DNA of 46,590 nt from Chthonomonadales bacterium (GCA_027459625.1 DAIDHP010000032.1:1-46590); one strand, 5' to 3'; shown: positions 35,550 to 45,474, counted from the stretch's first letter. A program made the numbers and translations. The notes: generated from the letters alone by a model not told the origin.

Positions 35550-35762
35550 AAATACTCCCGTGAAACTCGTACATAAGTGAATGGATACACTAAAATGATA
35601 CAATCAGATATTTGCAAAATTCACTATACGGGTCGTTTACCGAGTTTGGATAGCGGTATAAGATACTCTTTTCCGTTTTTTGCAGTTACTTCCATATGCA
35701 ATCCGTTTCAAACGACGATATGCCATCGTCAAAATCTTGCAAATTAACATAGAGGCAAAAAA

Positions 35763-37556
35763 ATGAACAATCCCGAACCCGCCCCTCGACCGAACGTTGT
35801 TCGCAAAAACAAAAAGAAGAAACGTCCGCTCGCCCCTATTATCATCATAGTCGTGGCTGTGGGAATAGCATGGTTCGCCTGGGCGAAAACACACCCACCG
35901 GTAAACCCCCTCAGTCAGTTGATCACAGCGAAGGTTACGAGGGGCGATTTGACGGAGACCGTAACCGCCACGGGAGCCATCGAAGCACAGACCGGGGCCC
36001 AAGTGAATATCGGTTCCCAGATCACAGGCACCATCAAAAAACTTAACGCTGATGTTGGCGGCCATGTGAACGCGGGACAGGTAATCGCGGAGTTGAACCT
36101 GCCCGATTTGGAGGCTCAGGTGCGCCAATCCAAAGCCACTCTCCAGCAAGCGCAAACCCGATACAAGCAGGATGTGGACGGCAGGGCAATGGAGTATAGC
36201 CAAACGGACAACGCAATCGTGCAGGCCAAGGCGAATTTGCGTAGCGCACAGGAGAAACTATCGGAAGCCATAGCCGCTGAAAACCAGCAAAAAGTCCAAA
36301 CCCCCACAAGCATCCAGCAGGCGCAAACCGCGTTGACGGCTGCGCAAGCGGCTCTGAATACGGCCAATGCGAACTACAAGCAGACTGTGGATGGAGCCAA
36401 CCTCCAAATCTCCGTCGCCAAAGAGCAGGTAACCCAAGCCAAGGCTAATGCGGCTAACTCAGACGTTAATCTCAAACGCCAACTGGAGCTTTACAATGAG
36501 GGCTATGTTGCTGCAAGCGCCGTGGATGACGCCAGAGCGACTGACAAAGTCAATCAATCCCTGGTTATATCCTCGGAAAATAATCTGGTTCTCACCCAAC
36601 AAAAAGTGACATCCGACCTCGAATCCGCAAAGGATCAGGTCACTCAGGCGCAGGAGAATGTAAGTTCCGCCAAAGCGGCTCTGGCATCCGCTCAGTCCAA
36701 TGTCTATCTCAATAAAACTCGCGCCGCCGCTGTGAGTGATGCGAATGCACAGGTGAATCAGTCGAAGGCGGCGTTAACGATTGCCATGGCTAACAAAGCC
36801 AACAATCTTCTAAAAGACGAAGATATCAAGGCTGCGAAGGAACAGGTGCAAATTGCACAAGCGCAATTGGATTACAACATAGCCCAACTCGACAAGTCCT
36901 TCATCACCTCCCCAATCTCCGGTACTGTGCTCCAGTTAGCGGAACAACAGGGTGAAACCCTTGCCGCAGGATTGAGCGCCCCGACCTTGATTATCGTGGC
37001 AAATCTGCACAAGCTTGAGGCTGAGATTTACGTGGATGAGACGGACATAGGGAAAATAAAGATTGATCAGGATGCGGATATCACTGTGGACGCATTCCCG
37101 CATAAAACATTCCACGGCAAGGTGACTAAAATTGCATCCGGGTCCACTATTCAAAATGGAGTGGTGACATACGATGTATCCATTTCTCTTAATAGCATGA
37201 AGGGGTTGAAGCCGGACATGTCGGCTAACGCCACCATATATATCCGAAAGATTCAAAACGCTATCATAGTTCCTGCGGAAGCAGTCACTCAAACCGTTTC
37301 CGGATCAACGATAAACGTTCTCGAAAATAAAAACGGTAACCCGACTCCTGAAACCGTGACTGTCAAAACCGGCATAAGCGATGGGGTTAACACCCAGATT
37401 CTTAGCGGAGTTACGGATGGCCAAACCATTATACTCGCCGGAATGCAAACCGGTGGTCCCATGAGAGGACCAAGCTTCTTTGGACCCAAGCAATCGAACA
37501 CACCCAAAAGAAAGGTTCCCGCCGGGGCGAAACCGGCAGGACCACCACCAGGTTAG
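35763..37556 (+). CDS. MacA-like periplasmic adaptor (HlyD family) with very long coiled coil
   Basis: Membrane-fusion protein that links an ABC permease to an outer duct. The 597-residue protein has a basic N-terminus, a TM segment (24-40), a first lipoyl/barrel half (GSQITGTIKKLNADVGGHVNAG), a coiled-coil hairpin from about 115 to 378 rich in Ala/Gln heptads, then the second lipoyl half (SFITSPISGTVLQLAEQQGE), a beta-barrel (ETDIGKIKIDQDADITVDAFP) and a MacA-type C-terminus with a Pro/Gly-rich tail. E. coli MacA is about 370 residues, so the hairpin is about twice the usual length. AGAGGC lies seven bases before the ATG. Confidence 0.92.
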   Translation: MNNPEPAPRPNVVRKNKKKKRPLAPIIIIVVAVGIAWFAWAKTHPPVNPLSQLITAKVTRGDLTETVTATGAIEAQTGAQVNIGSQITGTIKKLNADVGGHVNAGQVIAELNLPDLEAQVRQSKATLQQAQTRYKQDVDGRAMEYSQTDNAIVQAKANLRSAQEKLSEAIAAENQQKVQTPTSIQQAQTALTAAQAALNTANANYKQTVDGANLQISVAKEQVTQAKANAANSDVNLKRQLELYNEGYVAASAVDDARATDKVNQSLVISSENNLVLTQQKVTSDLESAKDQVTQAQENVSSAKAALASAQSNVYLNKTRAAAVSDANAQVNQSKAALTIAMANKANNLLKDEDIKAAKEQVQIAQAQLDYNIAQLDKSFITSPISGTVLQLAEQQGETLAAGLSAPTLIIVANLHKLEAEIYVDETDIGKIKIDQDADITVDAFPHKTFHGKVTKIASGSTIQNGVVTYDVSISLNSMKGLKPDMSANATIYIRKIQNAIIVPAEAVTQTVSGSTINVLENKNGNPTPETVTVKTGISDGVNTQILSGVTDGQTIILAGMQTGGPMRGPSFFGPKQSNTPKRKVPAGAKPAGPPPG

Positions 37557-37596
37557 CAATTGACACTATTGACACGAGAATTCACGGAGTGGATCT

Positions 37597-38349
37597 ATGT
37601 ATAAAGACCTTAACATAAATGATGAATCTACATCCTTGATATATCTTCAGAACATTATAAAGATATATAAAATGGGCGATCAGGAAGTCCATGCGCTTGA
37701 TGGACTGAACCTCGAAATCAATAACGGGGAGTTTGTAGCGATCACCGGTCCTTCCGGTTCGGGAAAGTCCACTCTAATGCATATCATTGGATGTCTGGAC
37801 GTACCTACGGATGGTATTTACTTCCTGGATGGTGTGGAGGTGTCCGATATGGACGACTATGAGCTGGCAAAGGTACGCAACCAAAAGATCGGTTTCGTAT
37901 TCCAAGGGTTCAACCTTCTCCCCAGAACCACCGCCTTGGAGAATGTTGAATTGCCGTTGGTCTACGCTCACCGCAAGGATCGCACCGAACGAGCGGAAGT
38001 TGCCCTGGAGAGGGTGGGACTGGCAGATCGTATGGACCATCGTCCCAATGAATTGAGCGGCGGTCAGCAACAACGCGTGGCGATAGCCCGCGCATTGGCG
38101 ACAGAGCCCAAATTGATACTTGCGGACGAGCCAACCGGCAATCTATCCTCGGTTCAAAGCGAGGAGATCATGAAAATCTTCCAAGAACTGAATGAGGAAG
38201 GCATCACGATTGTAATGGTGACTCATGAACCAGACATTGCTCGTCATTGTCGCAGAGGGGTTCATATTCGAGACGGTCATGTGGAAACGGATGAGGAGAT
38301 TACGAATCGACTTTACGCCGAGGACCTCCTCAGCACCATGAGGAGATGA
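37597..38349 (+). CDS. MacB-type ABC transporter ATP-binding protein
   Basis: A 250-residue ATPase of the MacB/LolD group. Walker [13 protein letters not shown]-loop [22 protein letters not shown], signature [16 protein letters not shown], Walker [14 protein letters not shown] and H-loop MVTHEPDIA are all present. NLSS instead of NLDS keeps the D-loop region recognisable. GGAG is seven bases before the ATG. The adaptor gene ends 40 bases upstream and the permease starts four bases after the stop, so the three form an operon. Confidence 0.95.
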   Translation: MYKDLNINDESTSLIYLQNIIKIYKMGDQEVHALDGLNLEINNGEFVAITGPSGSGKSTLMHIIGCLDVPTDGIYFLDGVEVSDMDDYELAKVRNQKIGFVFQGFNLLPRTTALENVELPLVYAHRKDRTERAEVALERVGLADRMDHRPNELSGGQQQRVAIARALATEPKLILADEPTGNLSSVQSEEIMKIFQELNEEGITIVMVTHEPDIARHCRRGVHIRDGHVETDEEITNRLYAEDLLSTMRR

Positions 38350-38353
38350 GATT

Positions 38354-39664
38354 ATGAATATTTTGGAAAGTCTTCGAGTCTCCCTCAGGGGGCTGACAAG
38401 CAACAAAATGCGTAGTTTCCTGACGATGCTGGGCATCATCATAGGTGTCGCCGTGGTGATCCTGGTGGTGGCAATCGGTCAAGGAGCAGCTCAAAACGTC
38501 AAACAGAATATCGAGGCGTTTGGAAACAACCTTCTCATGATATGGTCAGGAAGTTCTCGTGTTAAAATTAACGCCATCACGGTCAAGAACGCCACCGGCT
38601 CGGGTTCCGCAAGGGCGGCTGGGAACACAAGCACGCTATCCACAACGTCCGGCGCTAACTTGTATCAAACAAACACATTGACACTGCAGGATGCACAGGA
38701 TATCGCCAAGGATTTCCCTCAAACAGTACTTGCTGTGGCGCCGCAAGTCCGTGGAAACGTTCAAATTCGGCTGGGCAGTAACAATTCCACGACGAATATA
38801 GTGGGCACAACTCCGGATTACGCATTCGTAAACAACGCTCCCGTGGACAAAGGAAGATACTTTACCAACGAGGAAGTTGATGGTCGTCTTAAAGTTTGCG
38901 TGATTGGAGCAACGGTGGCATATAAGTTAGCAGGCGATTCCGATGCGGACCTTGTTGGGAGAACAATTTACGTCAATCAGCAAAACTTCCTCGTGGTGGG
39001 AATGCTGACCCCAAAAGGCACAGGGATGTTCGGACAAGATCAGGATGATGTCATCGTGGCCCCTGTCACCACAGTGATGGATCGAGTGCTAAACCGCCGA
39101 TTTCTCAGCAATATCAACGTTGAGTGTGTCAGCGAGAAAATGATGCCACTCGCTCAACAGCAGATCAGCAATTTCCTTCGGGTCCGCCATCATCTGCTTC
39201 CGCCTTTTCCGGAAAACGATGACTTCAATATACGCAGCCAAACGGAAATCCTTCAGCGTATGAACAGTATCACCAGCACCATGACCTCCATGCTCAGCTT
39301 GGTGGCAATCATCTCATTGCTCGTGGGCGGCATCGGGATTATGAACATCATGCTTGTATCCGTAACGGAACGAACTCGGGAGATTGGCATCCGGAAAGCC
39401 ATCGGCGCCACTCCATCGGATATCCTTTGGCAGTTCCTGATCGAATCATCCCTGATTTCACTTTTGGGGGGGATCATCGGTATTATCCTGGGAGTCAGCG
39501 GGGCTTACGCTCTTTCGCATATCGGCGGGTGGGTCACCATTATCAATCCAACCGCTATAATCGTAGCGATAATCGTCTCCGCTGGTGTGGGAATATTCTT
39601 CGGCATGTATCCGGCGAGCAAAGCGTCCGCTCTGCCGCCGATAGAGGCGTTGCGATATGAATAG
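38354..39664 (+). CDS. MacB-type ABC transporter permease (FtsX/MacB family)
   Basis: A 436-residue membrane protein with four TM segments: one at 20-45 (FLTMLGIIIGVAVVILVVAI), then a large periplasmic MacB_PCD domain, then three at about 310-430 (SLVAIISLLVGGIGIMNIMLVS, followed by ERTREIGIRKAIGAT and the last two helices). The cytoplasmic coupling helix ERTREIGIRKA and the final ALPPIEALRYE are hallmarks. In E. coli MacB the ATPase and permease are fused; here they are separate. AGGAG lies eight bases before the ATG. Confidence 0.95.
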   Translation: MNILESLRVSLRGLTSNKMRSFLTMLGIIIGVAVVILVVAIGQGAAQNVKQNIEAFGNNLLMIWSGSSRVKINAITVKNATGSGSARAAGNTSTLSTTSGANLYQTNTLTLQDAQDIAKDFPQTVLAVAPQVRGNVQIRLGSNNSTTNIVGTTPDYAFVNNAPVDKGRYFTNEEVDGRLKVCVIGATVAYKLAGDSDADLVGRTIYVNQQNFLVVGMLTPKGTGMFGQDQDDVIVAPVTTVMDRVLNRRFLSNINVECVSEKMMPLAQQQISNFLRVRHHLLPPFPENDDFNIRSQTEILQRMNSITSTMTSMLSLVAIISLLVGGIGIMNIMLVSVTERTREIGIRKAIGATPSDILWQFLIESSLISLLGGIIGIILGVSGAYALSHIGGWVTIINPTAIIVAIIVSAGVGIFFGMYPASKASALPPIEALRYE

Positions 39665-39995
39665 TGAGTGTGTGTAACCTTGAATTTTGATCATGGTGTA
39701 AAGTGAAGGAGTGGAACTATCCGCTTGCTGCATCGCCGCATGATACGACTTTAAATGGTGACTGATTGGAGATGGGGGTATAATCATTACGGTGTTCGAT
39801 GAATATAACCCCTGTCTGTTTTCACTCAGAGGCGGAGCGTGTTACTTTTCACTCATTTACTCCGCTTTCCATTATTTGTTTATCGATTGACGCTGATTCC
39901 GCCGACTCTTTGCGTTTTTCCATTCCATCGGTGTCCACCCAAACGGTATAAGAGATGATGTATTTGATGACGGCTCTCCTTGACATGGATTCTTT
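39665..39995. other. Intergenic region between permease and MFS genes
   Basis: 331 bases without a convincing gene. TATAAT at 39778-39783 is a possible -10 without a good -35. GCGGAG / CTCCGC around 39834-39867 form a 6-bp inverted repeat over a long loop. Frames on both strands lack ribosome binding sites. Confidence 0.35.
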
Positions 39996-39998
39996 TTG

Positions 39999-41267
39999 AT
40001 GAACGATGATAATATAAAAGAATATGATGACCCCCAAATCATTCACGGCCCATTTTACGCATTGAGCTTTCGCAACTTTCGCCTGTTTTTCATTGGTCAG
40101 TTCATCTCGGTGGCAGGCTCCTGGATGCAGGTGGTGGCGCAAAGCTGGCTTGTATATGAGATTACAAAATCCCCCGCATGGCTGGGAATCGTCTCCGGAG
40201 CGGGCGCGATTCCCTATGTCCTCTTTTCCATTTGGGGAGGTCAAGTGGCGGACCGCCACTCCAAACGAATCATCCTCATATGGACTCAAACGCTCTCCAT
40301 GCTCGCCGCGTTCCTCATCGCAGCTTTGGCGACTAATCGATGGGTTCACATCGAAGCCTGGCAGATAGCGGTTATATCCGCCGCCCTGGGACTTGTCAAC
40401 GCATTCAACATGCCCGCTCAGCAGGCGTTCGTTATTGACATGGTGGATAAGAAGGACGCAATGGGAAACGCCATTGCACTGAATTCGCTTCAGTTTAATA
40501 TCGCGCGTTTCGCAGGTCCGATCATAGCTGGAGTGGTACTGGCGAAAATGGGAGCCACAATGTGCTTCTTTCTAAACGGTCTCAGTTTCGTAGCGGTGAT
40601 TATCTCCCTTATGATGATGCGCGTGGAAGTGCAGGAGAGGCATTCCAGCCAAATTGAAATTTGGGGCGGACTGGATTACACATTGCGTAATCACACGGCG
40701 CTCCGGATCATCACGCTGATCGGCTGCGCAAGCCTCTTCACATGGTCTGCCGGAACCCTGTTTCCCGTCTTCGCCGATCGGCTTCACGAAGGCGCCACGG
40801 GCTTTAGCGCGATGCTGGCGTTCAACGGGATTGGAGCGGCGCTCGGCGGGTTACTGATAGCCTCCGTGGGTGCGCGAATCCCGAGGTTAATGGTGATTTA
40901 CATAGGATCGTTTCTCTTTTGTTTCACACTTATTCTCTTCGCGATGACTCCGCATTACTATCCCGCACTTGCGTTGCTCGCCTTAAGCGGTATGGGCATG
41001 GTGTTGTTCGGGATCAGTTCAAACACCAAGGTGCAGGAGGATGTGCCTGATATTCTGCGTGGCAGAGTGATGGCGATCTATTCCCTCGTTATGGGAGGGT
41101 TAATGCCGGTGGGAGGTTTGGAGATCGGGTTTCTCGCTCAAAAAATCGGACCCGTCCTCGCCATGGAGATAAACGCATGGCTATGTGTTTTATGCACCAT
41201 CAGCATGATCGTATGGCAGTTCCTCGACAAACCCGTACAAATAAACGCAATCGAGGAGTTGTCATAA
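39999..41267 (+). CDS. MFS transporter, first of two tandem copies
   Basis: A major facilitator superfamily exporter of the EntS/MFS_3 type with about 12 TM helices (422 residues). Characteristic segments are FRNFRLFFIGQFISVAGSWMQVVAQSWLVYEIT at the start, GGQVADRHSKR (loop 2-3 motif A), AFNMPAQQAFVIDMVDKKDAMGNAIALNS and the second-half motif LRGRVMAIYSLVMGGLMPVGG. The start is ATG at 39999, directly after an in-frame TTG at 39996; no strong ribosome binding site is present. It is probably part of a metabolite or drug efflux unit with the MacAB genes and its paralogue. Confidence 0.92.
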   Translation: MNDDNIKEYDDPQIIHGPFYALSFRNFRLFFIGQFISVAGSWMQVVAQSWLVYEITKSPAWLGIVSGAGAIPYVLFSIWGGQVADRHSKRIILIWTQTLSMLAAFLIAALATNRWVHIEAWQIAVISAALGLVNAFNMPAQQAFVIDMVDKKDAMGNAIALNSLQFNIARFAGPIIAGVVLAKMGATMCFFLNGLSFVAVIISLMMMRVEVQERHSSQIEIWGGLDYTLRNHTALRIITLIGCASLFTWSAGTLFPVFADRLHEGATGFSAMLAFNGIGAALGGLLIASVGARIPRLMVIYIGSFLFCFTLILFAMTPHYYPALALLALSGMGMVLFGISSNTKVQEDVPDILRGRVMAIYSLVMGGLMPVGGLEIGFLAQKIGPVLAMEINAWLCVLCTISMIVWQFLDKPVQINAIEELS

Positions 41268-41298
41268 ATCATACTCGGAGATATTGGAAGTGATCTAA

Positions 41299-42576
41299 GT
41301 GGAGAACGAGGAATCTACGCCAAAGGATAAAAAAGCCCCCAACACAAAGGGCGCATTTTACGCTCTGACTTTTCGTAACTTCAGGCTCTTCTTCATCGGA
41401 CAGCTCATTTCAGTATCCGGCGTATGGATGCAGACCCTCGCGCAAAGCTGGCTGATCTTCGATCTCACCCACTCTGCCGCATGGCTGGGAGTGATCGCAG
41501 GTGTAAAAGCGATCCCCAACGCATTGCTCTCCATATGGGGAGGTCAGGTGGCTGATCGTTATCCTCGCAGAACGATCCTTGTAATAACCAAATCCTCCTC
41601 CATGGCGCTATCCATTTTACTCGCCAATCTCGCAACAAATTGGTGGACACCGATTCGTCCCTGGGAAATCGCTGCGATTTCTCTCCTCTCCGGCGTAGTC
41701 AGCGCATTCAATCAGCCTGCGCAGAGAGCGTTCATCGTCGACATCGTGGAGGATCGCGACGCGCTCGGAAACGCCATCGCATTGAACTCTTTCAGGGTGA
41801 ACATCGCAAGGTTCATCGGCCTTATTCTTGCCGGAGTCACTCTCTCAAGATTTGGCGCACCGGTATGCTTCCTCCTGAATGGCGTTAGTTTCCTCGCGGT
41901 AATCATATCTCTCTTGATGATGAGAATCAAACGCAAAGGGCGAATGGAATCGAAAGCGCCGATATGGGGAGGGTTCAAATACATTTGGCGCGACAAAACC
42001 ATACTGAGGATAGTTGCCGTCATAGGTTTGGGAAGCATTTTCGTTCGATCCTCCACGACTATTTTCCCCATCTTCGCGGCAAGAATGCACGCCGGCGCGG
42101 GCGGTTACAGCGCTATGATGACCGCAAACGGACTTGGAGCCATGCTCGGAAGCATAGCGTTTGCCTCATTCGGATCCTATCTGCCTCGCAAAACGGCGAT
42201 ATACGGTGGCGCGGCGCTTTTTAGCGTGGGGCTCATCCTCTTCTCCATAACGCATATTTACCCCATTGCATTGGGGATATTAGTCATGAGCGGATTCGCG
42301 AATATCGTATTCAATGTAAGCGCGAACACCAAAATTCAAGAGGATGTCCCCGAAAATTTAAGAGGAAGAGTGATGGCGGTGTACGCATTGGTCTTCGGAG
42401 GAATGATGCCTGTCGGAGGTCTTGAAACCGGTTTCCTGGCTCAGGAGGAGGGCGGTCCCCTCGCGTTGCAGATTAATTCACTCATCTGCCTCATAGCTGT
42501 TTGCATCACGCTTGTTTGGAGCGGAATCAACCATCCACCCTCCAATCTATCTCTGAATTCTTCGCGGGATATTTAG
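41299..42576 (+). CDS. MFS transporter, second of two tandem copies
   Basis: A 425-residue MFS_3 exporter, clearly paralogous to the upstream gene in every helix: FRNFRLFFIGQLISVSGVWMQ, WGGQVADRYPRR, AFNQPAQRAFIVDIVEDRDALGNAIALNS, VQ/KIQEDVPENLRGRVMAVYALVFGGMMPVGGLETGF. The start is GTG at 41299 with GGAAGTGAT nearby. The first gene ends 31 bases upstream, so they are cotranscribed. The pair may have arisen by duplication and differ in substrate or act together. Confidence 0.92.
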   Translation: MENEESTPKDKKAPNTKGAFYALTFRNFRLFFIGQLISVSGVWMQTLAQSWLIFDLTHSAAWLGVIAGVKAIPNALLSIWGGQVADRYPRRTILVITKSSSMALSILLANLATNWWTPIRPWEIAAISLLSGVVSAFNQPAQRAFIVDIVEDRDALGNAIALNSFRVNIARFIGLILAGVTLSRFGAPVCFLLNGVSFLAVIISLLMMRIKRKGRMESKAPIWGGFKYIWRDKTILRIVAVIGLGSIFVRSSTTIFPIFAARMHAGAGGYSAMMTANGLGAMLGSIAFASFGSYLPRKTAIYGGAALFSVGLILFSITHIYPIALGILVMSGFANIVFNVSANTKIQEDVPENLRGRVMAVYALVFGGMMPVGGLETGFLAQEEGGPLALQINSLICLIAVCITLVWSGINHPPSNLSLNSSRDI

Positions 42577-42632
42577 AGTGATTGCTAGTCGCTTGCACGG
42601 TTAACATACGAGTGAAGTATTCAATGCATATA

Positions 42633-42641
42633 TGCTATAAT
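42633..42641 (+). promoter_or_regulatory. Extended -10 promoter for the Tat-exported glycosidase
   Basis: TGCTATAAT (42633-42641) is an extended -10 element. The -35 region is weak. A start near 42648 would leave a short leader before the GTG at 42675 or the ATG at 42693. Confidence 0.5.
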
Positions 42642-42692
42642 GGCGAATGATCTCCTTCCATATACCTCTCATTAGTGAATGCAAGAACGCCC

Positions 42693-44390
42693 ATGTCATT
42701 ATCGCGACGACAATTTTTTCTAAACACTTTAGCCTCCGCAATGGCGCTATCCGTGTCATATGAATCGGAGGCTTCAAATGGAAATCCTCATATGAAAGCA
42801 TCAGGCAACGACAAATTCGTAAGTATCTTCGACAAACCGAATTCCATTCAAGTGTTCGCTGATGGAGGGAGTTTCGATCTCCATCCCACCGCCTCGAATC
42901 GCTGGGCGGGGAACGATGTGGAACTATCTCTTCCGCTAGAGAGAAACACCCTTCGCATCTCCCTATCCTCCCCCAAATCCGCCATTCATAGAATTCAGCT
43001 CCGATGGTTGGGAAATATGGACTTCGTTCAATCAGTCATAGGGGATGCGTGGGAGCGAGCGTATGGAGACCTTGAATGGCGATCCATCGTCCCTGATCGC
43101 CCCTTGCCATGGTACTGCGCGACGCAAGCTGGAGACCGAACCCATTGTTACGGAGTGCGAACAGGCGCAAACGCCTTTTGTTTCTGGCAGGTGGATATGG
43201 ATGGCGTTAATCTCTGGGTGGATGCGAGGAGTGGAGGGTCCGGATTGCAGCTTGACGGACGCACGCTTGATGTTTGCGAGGCGATCCAAATGGAAGGCAA
43301 ACCGGGAGAGACTCCGTTCGCGGTCATTCACGCCTTCTGTCGCGAATTGTGTCCTAACCCTAGATTGCCGCAATCCCCCGTTTACGGTCATAACGATTGG
43401 TATTACGCTTACGGCAATAATAGCGCCTCATCCGTTTTGGGGGATGCGGACAGAATCATTTCCCTATCCCCGCAGGGAGCGAATCGCCCGTTCGTGGTCA
43501 TAGACGCCGGCTGGCAACCCGGAGGGGGCGTGGGGAGCGGAGTGTGGGATCATGGAAACGAGAAGTTTCCCGACATGCCCGGGCTTGCCGCAAGCATTAG
43601 GGCGAAAGGGGCGAAACCCGGAATCTGGATGCGTCCGATGTGCGCCACGGAAAACACCCCGAAAAACTGGCGTCTCCCACGCGACCAGGAATATCTTGAT
43701 CCCACCGTGCCTGACGCGCTCCAAAAAGTGCATGACGATGTGGCGCGCATCCGCCAGTGGGGATATGAACTTATCAAGCATGACTTTACCAGTGCTGATA
43801 TCCTGGGATTATGGGGGTTCCAGATGGGGGCATCCCCCACCAAGGATGGTTGGGCTTTCCAGGAGGGGCGCGGTCGAACCACCTGCGAAATTCTAAAGGA
43901 ACTTTACCAAACCATTCGCAACGCCGCAGGGGATAGCTTGGTTCTGGGATGCAATACGATCAGCAATCTCTCCGCAGGCGTATTCGAAATGTGCCGAATC
44001 GGCGACGACACCAGCGGACGCGAATGGGCTCGAACACGCAAGATGGGCGTGAATTGCCTTGGTTTTCGATCGGTTCAGCAGGGAGCGTTTTACGATGCGG
44101 ATCCCGATTGCGTTGGTGTAACTCAATCCATCCCCTGGGAATATAATCGTCAATGGCTCGATCTCGTAGCCCGAAGTGGGACCATGCTATTTGTCTCCCT
44201 AGACCCGGACGCCATGACCAAGGAGCGGGAGCGGGACTTAAAGACGGGATTGGAGATCGCCTCCAAACGTCAACCTGTCGGTGAGCCCCTTGATTGGCAA
44301 AGGACAATCTCCCCGGAGTTATGGAAGCTTGACGGATTTGAGTCGCGCTTCCGTTGGATTGAACCCGGCGGCGTGTCCCCGTTCTCCTAA
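42693..44390 (+). CDS. Tat-exported GH36-like (clan D) glycoside hydrolase
   Basis: A secreted enzyme of the alpha-galactosidase-like clan GH-D. The N-terminus has a twin-arginine motif SRRQFFLNTLA with a hydrophobic stretch. The ATG at 42693 is used; a GTG at 42675 is the other option, and neither has a strong ribosome binding site. From the GTG start, D370 in KHDFTSAD is the likely nucleophile and D444/D445 in RIGDDTSGREWAR the acid/base region. FVVIDAGWQPGGG and KPGIWMRPM are further clan marks. It could be an alpha-galactosidase or act on another alpha-linkage. QueG follows 11 bases downstream. Confidence 0.82.
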   Translation: MSLSRRQFFLNTLASAMALSVSYESEASNGNPHMKASGNDKFVSIFDKPNSIQVFADGGSFDLHPTASNRWAGNDVELSLPLERNTLRISLSSPKSAIHRIQLRWLGNMDFVQSVIGDAWERAYGDLEWRSIVPDRPLPWYCATQAGDRTHCYGVRTGANAFCFWQVDMDGVNLWVDARSGGSGLQLDGRTLDVCEAIQMEGKPGETPFAVIHAFCRELCPNPRLPQSPVYGHNDWYYAYGNNSASSVLGDADRIISLSPQGANRPFVVIDAGWQPGGGVGSGVWDHGNEKFPDMPGLAASIRAKGAKPGIWMRPMCATENTPKNWRLPRDQEYLDPTVPDALQKVHDDVARIRQWGYELIKHDFTSADILGLWGFQMGASPTKDGWAFQEGRGRTTCEILKELYQTIRNAAGDSLVLGCNTISNLSAGVFEMCRIGDDTSGREWARTRKMGVNCLGFRSVQQGAFYDADPDCVGVTQSIPWEYNRQWLDLVARSGTMLFVSLDPDAMTKERERDLKTGLEIASKRQPVGEPLDWQRTISPELWKLDGFESRFRWIEPGGVSPFS

Positions 44391-44401
44391 CGGATAACTC
44401 A

Positions 44402-45349
44402 ATGTCGGACACCTTACAAATCTTGACGCAAAGGATCAAAGCAAAAACCATTGAGCTAGGCTTTGATCTTTGCGGGATAGCTCCTGTCCGTGATTCCGTA
44501 TTCAAGGAGCAATTCCGGGAATGGCTCGAACTGGGATTCGCCGGTGACATGTCGTATATGGAGAGGGATCCGGAACGCCGTCTCAATCCCCGCCTCGTAA
44601 TGCCCTCGGTAAGAAGCATCGTTGCGGTGGCGAAGAATTATTACACGGAAATACCGGCAAATTTTCCCGCAGACAACGCCCGTTTCGCGAGATACGCCCT
44701 CAATGAGGATTATCACGATGTGATGAAAAAAACCCTTCAGGAGTTACTTCGTTTCATCAAGGAGAACAGCGATCATGAGGTAACCGGCAAGATCTACGTC
44801 GATTCCGGGCATCTGTTGGAACGAGAGATCGCGCGGCTTGCAGGCATTGGGTGGTTCGGCAAGAACACCATGATCATTAACACCCGCAAGGGATCATGGT
44901 TTCTTCTGGGGGAGTTATTGCTGGATATCGACTTGCCGCCTGATGAGCCCGCCCTGGGGGGATGTGGAACCTGCACGCGCTGCATCGACGCCTGCCCCAC
45001 CGGCGCCATAGTTCGTCCTTACGTGGTCGATTCCCGAAAATGCATCTCCTATCTGACCATTGAAAACCGCGAGGAGATTCCTTCGCCGCTAGCGGAGAGG
45101 ATGGGAAACCGCGTCTTCGGATGCGATATCTGCCAGGAGGTCTGCCCCTTCAACATCCGCCGCGCTCGGCCAACTCAATATCCAGCTTTCCAGCCCCGCC
45201 CCCATATCCACAACCATAAGCTGACTGAATTGGCGGAGATCGGCGACGATGAGTTCCGCAGCCTCTTCAAAAAAAGCCCAGTGAAGCGCACGAAGCGAAG
45301 CGGACTCGCGAGGAACTGCGCGGCTGCGATTTCAGACCGCAAATCGTGA
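44402..45349 (+). CDS. queG: Epoxyqueuosine reductase QueG
   Basis: Last step of queuosine synthesis: cobalamin- and iron-sulfur-dependent reduction of epoxyqueuosine in tRNA. The 315-residue protein has the N-terminal FDLCGIAPV segment, YVDSGHLLEREIARLAGIGWFGKNTMIIN, two [4Fe-4S] clusters (CGTCTRCIDACPTGAI and CDICQEVCPFN) and the closing KRTKRSGLARNCAAAI. It is shorter than E. coli QueG and lacks C-terminal HEAT-like repeats, as in several bacterial groups. It pairs functionally with tRNA modification by MnmE but is not clustered with it. Confidence 0.95.
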   Translation: MSDTLQILTQRIKAKTIELGFDLCGIAPVRDSVFKEQFREWLELGFAGDMSYMERDPERRLNPRLVMPSVRSIVAVAKNYYTEIPANFPADNARFARYALNEDYHDVMKKTLQELLRFIKENSDHEVTGKIYVDSGHLLEREIARLAGIGWFGKNTMIINTRKGSWFLLGELLLDIDLPPDEPALGGCGTCTRCIDACPTGAIVRPYVVDSRKCISYLTIENREEIPSPLAERMGNRVFGCDICQEVCPFNIRRARPTQYPAFQPRPHIHNHKLTELAEIGDDEFRSLFKKSPVKRTKRSGLARNCAAAISDRKS

Positions 45350-45453
45350 TCTCTCATGCATAACTGTGGAGACGCATTTTTTTGATGTGACATGATATCG
45401 ACCATATGAATCGACATCATACAAACTCGAGCACGTTCGAATAACCCATGTAT

Positions 45454-45474
45454 GGGCGACCCTTGTGGTCGCCC
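45454..45474 (+). repeat. Palindromic repeat, copy 1
   Basis: Perfect 8-bp inverted repeat GGGCGACC / GGTCGCCC around the loop CTTGT. It is preceded by AACCCATGTAT, similar to the flank of copy 2. Confidence 0.85.

Noticed and set aside
35637-36203. 188-codon minus-strand frame over the start of the adaptor gene
   Set aside because: Antisense to the adaptor with its ribosome binding site; no recognisable features.
43960-44619. 219-codon minus-strand frame across the GH36-like and queG genes
   Set aside because: Spans two well-supported plus-strand genes with intact motifs.
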